Shown here piece after piece: positions 1-6,372 of a stretch of 9,952 nt of DNA. The DNA comes from Bacillota bacterium (GTDB taxonomy: Bacteria > Bacillota > Sulfobacillia > RBS10-35 > JAJYVN01). The DNA is taken from the NCBI GenBank assembly GCA_021827805.1, contig JAKAUG010000147.1, positions 1 to 9,952 on the forward strand, read 5' to 3'. The notes beneath the pieces were generated by a model. The model had not been told where the DNA came from and did no database searches. It was given only the letters and a program-made list of their open reading frames with translations. How positions within the stretch are numbered: position 1 is the stretch's first letter; each line of letters begins with the position of its first letter. The position numbers and the translations under genes were made by a program.

Positions 1-443
1 CGGGGGCGATGGCGGCCGACGTAGAGGGAAGCCGCGGTGTCAGGTCGCAGGGGCATCCGTCGTTGATCTGAGGTTGGCCGCCACCGTCTCCGGTGAGCAG
101 CACTCTGGGCTCGCGACTGCGTGCCGCTTCCGGCGGCGGCCTGCGGGTGCCCCACATACGCCTGACCCTTGCCTCGCAGTCGGTATCCGCGCTTGCGATT
201 CGTCTGCCGGCTCCCGAAGAGGTCGCGTCCGGGCGGTGGGGGCGCGGTGGCTCGAACATCAGCATCCGCAAACTCGCAGCCACTGACCAGGCCACGATGA
301 CCCTCCATCTCTCAGGAGAGGCGGTTGGGGAGGGTGCCCGGTGCCGCGATGCGGCACGGGTGCGTGGAGTTCGCCGCTCCTGCCACCCGGTCGCCATATG
401 CGCTCGACCAGCAGGGCAGCGGGCTCGGCCGCCGTAACCACGG
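1..443. other. Left-edge stretch with no recognisable gene
   Basis: These 443 bases precede the first convincing gene. Several GC-rich frames stay open, including one on the plus strand at 93-437 and one that enters from the left edge and closes at 286. None of their translations resembles a family I know, and all look like the chance open frames expected at this base composition. I see no tRNA, terminator or clear promoter. A TAA at 435-437 closes the frame of the following enolase-type gene just before its first ATG. The stretch probably contains the operon's upstream region and may contain decayed coding sequence, since other genes in the window are decayed, but I cannot show that. Confidence 0.5.
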
Positions 444-1913
444 ATGCCAGGGGAACGCGGCGCCCGTCAGCTTGTCCCCCCGTGGGCACCCGGGAAAGGG
501 GCTGAAGCCACGCCGGGCTACGGTGTGCGGCCCGTCGGTGCGACCCTGTACTTTCTGCCGGTCCAGACGCGCCTGCCGCTCAAGTTCGGCAGCGAGACGC
601 TGGATGCGGTGACCTGCGCCCGCGTGTGCTGCGAGGTCGCTGACGCACGCGGGGGGCGCGCCCGCGGGTGGGGGGAGACGCCCCTCAGCGTGCCGTGGGT
701 CTGGCCGAGCACCATCCCCTACGCTGAGCGCCATGCGACCCTGTGCGCCTTCAGCGTGCGGCTCACCGCGGCCTGGGCGGGCCACAAACGCCGCGGCCAT
801 CCGCTCGAGATCGGCCATGCGTTCCTGGAGGAGGATCTCCCGCGGCTGCTGGCCGACTTCAACCGAGAGCGCTCCGGTCGCGAGCCGCTGCCCTGGCTGG
901 CGGCCCTGGTCTGCTGCTCCGCGTTCGACCTTGCCGTGCACGACGCGTACGGTGTGCTGCTTGGTCGGCCCACCTACGAGACCTACGGGCCCGAGCTGGT
1001 GGGCTCCGACCTGTCCCGGTTCCTGGAACCGAGCCCGAACGAGGGTGTCTCCTTCCAGGGCCGTTACCCTTCGGACTACCTGGTGCGACCGCGCCCAGAC
1101 ATCCTGCCCGCCTGGCATCTGGTGGGAGGCCAGGACCCCGTCGAGCCGGAGGACCTTGAGGGCACGGAACCGGAGGACGGCCACCCGGTCCTGTTGCGGG
1201 ACTGGATCCGCCGTGACGGGTTGCGGTGCCTGAAGGTCAAGCTGCGGGGCAACGACGTCGCGTGGGACCTCCAGCGTCTGCGCCGGGTGGGTCGCATCGC
1301 CGCCGAGGAGGGCTGCGCCCACCTCAGCGCGGACTTCAACTGCACCGTCCAGGACCCGGCCTACGTCAACGATGTCCTGGACCGCCTCGCGGCCGAGGCG
1401 CCGGATGTCTCGGCCAGACTGCTCTATGTGGAGCAGCCCTTTCCCTACGATCTGGAGGCCCATCGCATCGACGTGCGCGGGATCGCGGGGCGTAAGCCCC
1501 TGTTCATGGATGAGAGCGCCCACGACTGGCGCCTCATCCGCCTCGGGCGGTCCCTGGGCTGGACGGGGGTCGCGCTCAAGACCTGCAAGACCCAGAGCGG
1601 CGCGCTCCTCAGCCTCTGCTGGAGCCGGGCCCACGGCATGGATCTCATGGTCCAGGATCTCACCAACCCCATGCTGGCACAGATTCCCCACGTGCTGCTG
1701 GCGGCGCACGCCGGCACGATCATGGGTGTGGAGACCAACGCGATGCAGTTCTATCCCGGGGCCTCCGCGGCCGAGGCCCGGGTCCATCCGGGCCTCTACC
1801 GGCGGCGGGGAGGATGCATCGACCTCCACAGCCTGGGCGGTCCGGGGTTCGGCTACCGCCAGGAGGCCATCGGCCGCGTGTTGCCCGAGCCGGCGGTGTC
1901 CCACATGTCCTGA
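444..1913 (+). CDS. Enolase-superfamily enzyme, mandelate racemase/muconate lactonizing (MR/MLE) type
   Basis: The 489-residue product shows the enolase-superfamily active-site order: KxK (K264, K266, in LKVKLRG), three metal ligands D297 (SADFN), E330 (YVEQPF) and D356 (FMDES), and a lysine at the sixth strand (K379, in ALKTCK). An N-terminal MR/MLE capping domain starts near residue 33 (PLKFGSETL). Lysines on both sides of the barrel fit the MLE-like subgroup, which abstracts a proton next to a carboxylate and then eliminates, epimerises or cycloisomerises; the substrate cannot be read from sequence. It is longer than the usual 370-400 residues because of an extra segment at about 180-255 before the KxK strand. 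ATG 444 is the first start after an in-frame TAA (435-437) but has no clear Shine-Dalgarno. GTG 525 lies nearer to where family proteins normally begin. The isomerase gene follows closely, suggesting an acidic-sugar catabolic operon. Confidence 0.88.
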   Translation: MPGERGARQLVPPWAPGKGAEATPGYGVRPVGATLYFLPVQTRLPLKFGSETLDAVTCARVCCEVADARGGRARGWGETPLSVPWVWPSTIPYAERHATLCAFSVRLTAAWAGHKRRGHPLEIGHAFLEEDLPRLLADFNRERSGREPLPWLAALVCCSAFDLAVHDAYGVLLGRPTYETYGPELVGSDLSRFLEPSPNEGVSFQGRYPSDYLVRPRPDILPAWHLVGGQDPVEPEDLEGTEPEDGHPVLLRDWIRRDGLRCLKVKLRGNDVAWDLQRLRRVGRIAAEEGCAHLSADFNCTVQDPAYVNDVLDRLAAEAPDVSARLLYVEQPFPYDLEAHRIDVRGIAGRKPLFMDESAHDWRLIRLGRSLGWTGVALKTCKTQSGALLSLCWSRAHGMDLMVQDLTNPMLAQIPHVLLAAHAGTIMGVETNAMQFYPGASAAEARVHPGLYRRRGGCIDLHSLGGPGFGYRQEAIGRVLPEPAVSHMS

Positions 1914-1922
1914 GTGGCGAGC

Positions 1923-1932
1923 GGGGGAGGGG
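1923..1932 (+). promoter_or_regulatory. Ribosome binding site choosing the isomerase start
   Basis: A run reading GGGGGAGGGG lies five bases before ATG 1938. It makes that ATG a better start than the GTG at 1914, which abuts the stop of the enolase-type gene and has no such motif ahead of it. Confidence 0.6.
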
Positions 1933-1937
1933 TGCCC

Positions 1938-2744
1938 ATGCCCGCGGCGGCGGTTTCGTACACGGTGTTCACCAAACCCTGGAGGAGGCCCCTGCCGGAC
2001 CTCGGCCGTTTTCTGGCCGGCCTGGGTTTTGCCGGTGTGGAACTGCCGGTGCGTCCCGGCTATCAGGTCGAGCCCGAGGCCGTCACACGTGGCCTGCCCG
2101 AGGCCACGCGCGTCCTCGGGGAGTTCGGCCTGCGCATCGGGAGCGTCGCCGGGCCCATGGACGCGCGCACGATCGCCGCCTGCGCCGAGGCCGGCGTGCC
2201 CCTGATCCGCGTCTGCGTGGAGATCCCCCCGGGGCGCAGCTACCTGGAGCAGGAGGGGGAGGTTCTGCGGCGTCTGGAGGCCCTGGTCCCCGTCCTGGAG
2301 CGCCACGGGGTGGCCATCGGTTTGCAGAACCACTGCGACCGCTTCGTCGGCAGCGCCGCGGGTCTGCGGCGCCTGATCGAGCGATTCGATCCACGCTGGA
2401 TCGCGGCTGTGTGGGATCCGGCCCACTGCGCCCTGGCGGGCGAGATCCCGTCCCTGGCCGTGGATCTCCTGTGGTCCCACCTGCGTCTGGTGAACCTCAA
2501 GAACGCCCGCTGGCAGCGGTCGAGCCCCGCAGGGGCCCTGCCGGTCCGCTACGCGTACCGCTGGGTGGGTGGAAGCGAGGGGCTCTGCCCCTGGCCGGAT
2601 GTCGTGGGCGAACTGCTGCGCCGAGGCTACCGCGGGGACGTCTGCCTCACCGCCGAGTACAGCGACCACGCCGCGGTCGACCGTCTGATCGCGGCCGATC
2701 TGGCATGGGCCCGCACGCTTGCGGGTCGCCATATGCCATCCTGA
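1938..2744 (+). CDS. Sugar phosphate isomerase/epimerase-like TIM barrel (AP endonuclease 2 superfamily)
   Basis: The 268-residue product has the length and strand pattern of xylose isomerase-like TIM barrels. Likely metal or active-site positions are E35 (GVELPVRPG), N131-H132 (GLQNHCDRF), D160 and H163 (WDPAHCALAG), K188 (LVNLKNARW) and E240 (TAEYSD). In this superfamily such residues bind a divalent metal and drive aldose-ketose isomerisation or epimerisation of a sugar, inositol or keto-acid; the substrate is not predictable here. No signal peptide is seen, so it should be cytoplasmic. ATG 1938 is chosen for its strong upstream GGGGGAGGGG; GTG 1914 would add eight residues. It follows the enolase-type gene by 24 bases and precedes an oxidoreductase start by 13, consistent with one transcript. 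The frame appears intact, unlike that of its downstream neighbour. Confidence 0.87.
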   Translation: MPAAAVSYTVFTKPWRRPLPDLGRFLAGLGFAGVELPVRPGYQVEPEAVTRGLPEATRVLGEFGLRIGSVAGPMDARTIAACAEAGVPLIRVCVEIPPGRSYLEQEGEVLRRLEALVPVLERHGVAIGLQNHCDRFVGSAAGLRRLIERFDPRWIAAVWDPAHCALAGEIPSLAVDLLWSHLRLVNLKNARWQRSSPAGALPVRYAYRWVGGSEGLCPWPDVVGELLRRGYRGDVCLTAEYSDHAAVDRLIAADLAWARTLAGRHMPS

Positions 2745-2751
2745 GGGTGGG
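2744..2751 (+). promoter_or_regulatory. Ribosome binding site for the first oxidoreductase
   Basis: AGGGTGGG lies six bases before GTG 2758 and shares its first base with the isomerase TGA (2742-2744). It supports GTG 2758 over the TTG at 2719, which would overlap the isomerase gene, and points to coupled translation. Confidence 0.5.
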
Positions 2752-2952
2752 ATCAAGGTGTGTGCCGCTTCGCGTGAACGCGTCCGCATCGCCGTGATCG
2801 GGGCCGGAGCGATGGCGAACACCGTGCACTGTCCCTCGCTGGCCTCGTTCCCGGACGTGGACCTGGTCGCCGCCTGCGACATCGACGAGCAGCGACTGGT
2901 GGCGACCTGGGACCGTTACGGCATCGCCGGGCGGTACTCCGACTACCGGAGA

Positions 2953-3150
2953 GTCAGGACCCCACGGCTAAAGCCGGGGGCTTGCGTCTCCAGGATCGGG
3001 ACGCGATGGGCCGCCTGACTGCGGCCCGCCAGTCCCACGTATCGCGAGACTGGCACGGGAGGTTGCGCTTGTGTCCGAAACCGTTACCGGCAAGCCGGTG
3101 CCCTTTGGACAGCGCGTGTCTCCCGAGTGGTCCGCGAACGTTTTACGCGC
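2953..3150 (-). ncRNA. Candidate omega-RNA (TnpB guide RNA) scaffold without tnpB
   Basis: In IS200/IS605 elements with tnpB, the guide RNA overlaps the 3' end of tnpB and the right end, and the bases just past the right end serve as guide. If the element reads on the minus strand, its last 100-200 bases and terminal TTTA-loop hairpin would be such a scaffold. The guide would be the complement of about 2933-2952, inside the host oxidoreductase gene. This rests on element orientation and family knowledge; I see no promoter, and the upstream boundary given is only approximate. Confidence 0.25.
2961..2980. repeat. End hairpin of the IS200/IS605-like element (likely right end)
   Basis: The 20 bases CCCACGGCTAAAGCCGGGGG form a hairpin: three G-C pairs, one A-G mismatch, four pairs (CGGC/GCCG) and a four-base loop. 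It matches the other end hairpin at 17 of 20 positions. On the minus strand it lies a few bases inside the junction with the oxidoreductase gene, and a minus-strand frame stops inside it (TAG, complement of 2968-2970), as tnpB genes often do. Confidence 0.75.
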
Positions 3151-3234
3151 CGACGGATTCCTCGGCGCAACGCCATACGTTCCGTCTCCACGGTGCGTTT
3201 CCATTCCACGACCAGGGAGGGAGGCGCGGCCCTG

Positions 3235-3254
3235 CCCACGCCTGAAGGCGGGGG
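3235..3254. repeat. End hairpin of the IS200/IS605-like element (likely left end)
   Basis: The 20 bases CCCACGCCTGAAGGCGGGGG fold exactly like the hairpin at 2961-2980, with the same A-G mismatch and a four-base loop. Two of the three differences between them pair with each other in the stem (G-C in one, C-G in the other). It sits about 25 bases inside the inferred left junction at 3279. Confidence 0.72.
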
Positions 3255-3962
3255 TATCAGACGGCCGCGCCGAGATTTGGTGATCTCTGAGACGGCGCCG
3301 GATGGCGTCTATGCCATCGGCCAACCCCACATCATGTATGACATCTGGGTCTGGTGCCTCCAGCAGGGCTGCAACCTGTACCTCGAAAAGTCGATGGGTC
3401 TGAGCTGGCACCAGGCGCAGATGCTGGCCCAGCTCGCCGAGTCGGGTGGACGCATCACTCAGGTCGCCACCAGCGGCGCAGCAGCCCAGTCCTCCGCCTC
3501 ATGCGGCAGCGGTGTCTCGAGCGCGGCCCGATCACGCATGCCGTCTGCGAGTTCTTCACGTGGGACCCCCGGCCCATGCGCGGCGCGCGTGACCACATGC
3601 TGGTCGACTGCACGCACGCCATGGACACCGTGCGCTGGATGTGCGGGGGCGAGGTGGTGCGCATCGAGAGCCGCTGCCGCCGCATCGGCGTCACGGACAT
3701 CAACTGGATCGGGGCGACGCTCCATTTTGACAACGGGGCCGTGGGCCTGGTCGTCACCAGCTGGTGCTCGGGCCGTTGCGTCCGTGTTCAGATGCACGCC
3801 CCCGAAATCTGCACCGATGCTGAGGTCGAGGGCAGGGCGCACCTTTACGCGGATGGTGCCTACGAGCCGGCAGTGATCAGCCCGATGGAGGTTGCCGAAA
3901 AGATCCTGGCCCAGGCCCTGCTGCGCGGGGAGTGACCCAGGCCGGCCACCGCAGAGGGGCCA

Positions 3963-6344
3963 ATGTTCAGGAGGTCCGTGACTTCCGGGTCGGGGGGCCA
4001 GCCGGATCCACAGAGGGGGAGGGTCGTGGCGCAGGAGGGCGAGCACACACCCAACAGTGCGTCGGGCAACAGGCCCGGGTTCCTGGGGGAAGCCCTGCCC
4101 GGCAGCGAACCCCTGGAGGAGGGCCAGGACCTGGCGGCAGCCATGGTGTCCGGTATCGGGTCCTTCTTGGAATCCGAGTTGGCGCGCGCCGACGCGGCGC
4201 TTGCCCCGGGGGCGTGGACCGAGGCGGACATCTCCGCGCGACGTGGCGCCCTGGCCCGCAGCATCGGGGTGGTGGACAACCGCCTTCCCGTCTCCGCCCT
4301 GGAGCTGGTGGGCAACACGTTGGCGCCAGCGCTCCTTGCGCGCACCGCGCGGTGGGAGGCCTGGGCGGCGCGCTGGCCGGTGCTGCCCGGCGTGGAGGGC
4401 GAGGGCCTCTGGCTGCGCCCCGTTGCGCCACCCGCCGCGCACGTCGTGGTCCTGCCGGATGCCGACCAGGCGCCTGAGGCCCTGGCAGGCCTGACCGCCG
4501 ATATCCCTCCCTCCGGCCAGATCGCCGCGCGTCTGGCGGATGCCGGCTGCGAGGTCCTCATCCCCGTGCTGGTCGACCGCGGCCCGACCTGGGCCGGCGG
4601 GCATCCTCGGCGCGAGTATGTCTGGCGTATGGCCTTTGAGGTCGGCCGGCATATCATCGGCTACGAGGTGCAGCGGGTGCTGGCCCTGGTGGACCATCTC
4701 ACCGCGGCGGCCACGGATGGCCAGCCGGTCGCCCTCTATGGCTACGGAGAGGGAGGGCTTGTGGCCCTGCACGCCGCCGCCCTGGACAGGCGCATCGCCG
4801 CCGTGGTGGTGAGCGGACACTTCCGGGACCGCCGGGAGATCTGGCGCGAGCCCCTGTACCGGGACGTATGGGGTCTTCTGCGTGCGGGACTGGGTGACGC
4901 AGGTCTGGCGGCCCTGGTGGCCCCTCGGCCCCTGCTCGTCGAGGCGGTGTCCGGGCCGGTGGTCCGAGGCCTGCCTTCGGGCGTGCCCCATCCCGGCGTG
5001 ATCCTCTCCGCGGGGACGCTGGAACCGGCTCGGCCCGAGTTGGTGCGCCATGAGGTGGAGCGGGCCCGGACCGCCTATGACAGGCACGGTGCCGCCGACC
5101 GCCTGGAGCTTCTCGAGCCCGGACCGCTGGCCGAGGGGAGTGCCCCCGGTCAGGCGGGCGGGGTCGAGGCCCTGCTCCGGGTCCTCGGCCTGCCACCTCA
5201 CGGAACGCCCGCGCGCGGGTGTCTGGATCGCCTGTCCCCGGGCCCCGAGCCCCGGGCGCGGCAGGAGCGCCAGATGCGCCAGCTCTGCGACTTCACCCAG
5301 GGCCTGCTGCGCCGCTCCAGGGCCGTCCGCGACACCGCCTGGCAGGTGGCGGACCGGTCCTCGCCCGAGGCATGGGCTCGCAGTTGCCAGCCCTTCCGCG
5401 AGCGCTTCGAGGCAGACGTGATCGGTTGTCTGCCTGAACCGGACGTGCCGCCCCGTCCCCGCTCCCGCCTGGTCTGGGACCGTCCGGACTGGCGGGGCTA
5501 TGAGGTCCTGTTGGATGTGTGGCCCGGGGTGTTCGCCTCTGGTCTCCTGTTGCTGCCCACCGACATTCAGCCTGGCGAGCGCCGTCCGGTCGTGGTGTGC
5601 CAGCACGGTCTGGAGGGCCGGGCGCGGGATACCGTGGAGGGCCCTCCGCATGGGCCCTATCGCAACTTCGCGCGGCGCCTGGCGGAGCGCGGCTACATCA
5701 CCTATGCGCCCCAGAACCCCTATGTGGGGGACGAGGCCTTCCGCGTGCTGCAGCGCAAGTCCCACCCGCTTGGGGCCTCCCTGTTCTCCGTCATCGTGGC
5801 CCAGCACCGTCGGACCCTCGCGTGGCTCTCGGGCCTGCCGTGCGTGGATGCCGCGCGCGTAGCCTTCTACGGCCTCTCCTACGGCGGCAAGGCCGCCATG
5901 CGAGTGCCGGCGCTGCTGTCCGGGTACTGCCTGTCCATCTGCTCGGCCGACTTCAACGAGTGGGCCATGAAGTGCGCCTCCGAGGACGAGCCCCAGCTCA
6001 GCTACCTCTTCGGCAGTGAGTACGACATGTATGAGTTCGATCTGGCGCACACTTGCAACTACGCGGAGATGGCGGGGCTCATCGCGCCGCGCCCGTTCAT
6101 GGTGGAGCGCGGCCACCGCGACGGAGTGGGGACCGACGAGTGGGTGGCCTTCGAGTATGCCCGTGTGGCACGGCTGTATGACGAACTCGGGATCGGCGAG
6201 CGGACGGAACTGGCCACGTTTGTGGGCGGGCACTGGATCGACGGGCGCGCCAGCTTTGCCTTCCTGGAGCGCCATCTGGGGGACCCGCGCGGCGTCAGGC
6301 GCGGCGCGCAGAGGGGAGGGGACGACGGGCGACAACGGCCGTAG
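3963..6344 (+). CDS. Tandem alpha/beta hydrolase (dienelactone hydrolase / acetyl xylan esterase-like), first half degenerate
   Basis: The 793-residue product holds two alpha/beta-hydrolase halves. The second (about 500-775) has a full catalytic set: S639 in the nucleophile elbow GLSYGG, a likely acid D720 after APRPFMVERGHRD, and H757 in VGGHWID. The first (about 140-410) has the same landmarks (VALYGYGEGG at 256-265, APRPLLVEA at 320-328), but glycine (G262) replaces the serine and I see no matching acid or histidine, so it is probably structural or substrate-binding. Such proteins are usually annotated as dienelactone hydrolase or acetyl xylan esterase-like; an ester of a sugar or plant polymer is a plausible substrate. 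No signal peptide is seen. ATG 3963 follows GAGGGG by three bases. GTG 4026, after GAGGGGGAGGG, is an equally good start that removes 21 low-complexity residues. The gap after the oxidoreductase is 27 bases. Confidence 0.86.
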   Translation: MFRRSVTSGSGGQPDPQRGRVVAQEGEHTPNSASGNRPGFLGEALPGSEPLEEGQDLAAAMVSGIGSFLESELARADAALAPGAWTEADISARRGALARSIGVVDNRLPVSALELVGNTLAPALLARTARWEAWAARWPVLPGVEGEGLWLRPVAPPAAHVVVLPDADQAPEALAGLTADIPPSGQIAARLADAGCEVLIPVLVDRGPTWAGGHPRREYVWRMAFEVGRHIIGYEVQRVLALVDHLTAAATDGQPVALYGYGEGGLVALHAAALDRRIAAVVVSGHFRDRREIWREPLYRDVWGLLRAGLGDAGLAALVAPRPLLVEAVSGPVVRGLPSGVPHPGVILSAGTLEPARPELVRHEVERARTAYDRHGAADRLELLEPGPLAEGSAPGQAGGVEALLRVLGLPPHGTPARGCLDRLSPGPEPRARQERQMRQLCDFTQGLLRRSRAVRDTAWQVADRSSPEAWARSCQPFRERFEADVIGCLPEPDVPPRPRSRLVWDRPDWRGYEVLLDVWPGVFASGLLLLPTDIQPGERRPVVVCQHGLEGRARDTVEGPPHGPYRNFARRLAERGYITYAPQNPYVGDEAFRVLQRKSHPLGASLFSVIVAQHRRTLAWLSGLPCVDAARVAFYGLSYGGKAAMRVPALLSGYCLSICSADFNEWAMKCASEDEPQLSYLFGSEYDMYEFDLAHTCNYAEMAGLIAPRPFMVERGHRDGVGTDEWVAFEYARVARLYDELGIGERTELATFVGGHWIDGRASFAFLERHLGDPRGVRRGAQRGGDDGRQRP

Positions 6345-6372
6345 TGCGGGGACGCCTCCGGGGGATTCCGCG

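Larger units (their letters stand above)
2953..3279 (-). mobile_element. Non-autonomous IS200/IS605-like element (MITE-like), 327 bases
   Basis: The segment interrupts an otherwise continuous oxidoreductase reading. Near its two ends it carries hairpins of the kind that mark IS200/IS605 ends (2961-2980 and 3235-3254). They lie in the same orientation, not inverted, as expected for TnpA(Y1) elements. There is no target duplication at the inferred junction, again as in that family. Read on the minus strand, the last hairpin has a TTTA loop with CGGC/GCCG stems, similar to right ends of TnpB-bearing elements such as ISDra2. The left flank ends in GATCAC and the element itself in CCTGAC, a match reminiscent of related left and right cleavage sites. 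No transposase gene is present; a minus-strand frame (about 2968-3250) may be a leftover tnpB tail. Exact ends are uncertain by a few bases. Confidence 0.72.
2758..3935 (+). pseudogene. Gfo/Idh/MocA oxidoreductase, broken by a 327-base insertion, a frameshift and a probable deletion
   Basis: From GTG 2758 the N-terminus reads as a Rossmann fold (VRIAVIGAGAMA, then VAACDIDEQR) up to SDYRR at 2952. Coding resumes at 3280 (VISETAPDGVYAIGQPH), continues through LYLEKSMGLSW, and changes frame near 3470, after which it reads QRRSSPVL to LLRGE at 3935. Removing 2953-3279 joins SDYRR directly to VISETAPDG, with the spacing normal for the family. The insertion is a multiple of three and adds one in-frame stop, TGA at 3016-3018. 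Restoring one base in ACCAG near 3470 gives TQRRSSP. The EKP signature reads EKS. The rebuilt protein would be only about 283 residues; the jump from GAYEPAVI to SPMEVAEKILAQALL suggests loss of roughly 40-50 family residues near 3875. An intact copy would oxidise or reduce a sugar or inositol with NAD(P). Confidence 0.88.

Noticed and set aside
494..520. GGGGCTGAAGCC near the enolase start, resembling an IS200/IS605 end hairpin
   Set aside because: The stem is only three pairs and the flanks do not extend it. There is no second hairpin or interrupted gene nearby.
312..2882. A minus-strand open frame of 856 codons opposite the enolase-type and isomerase genes
   Set aside because: It is the antisense shadow of two well-supported plus-strand genes in GC-rich DNA, and its translation shows no fold or motif.
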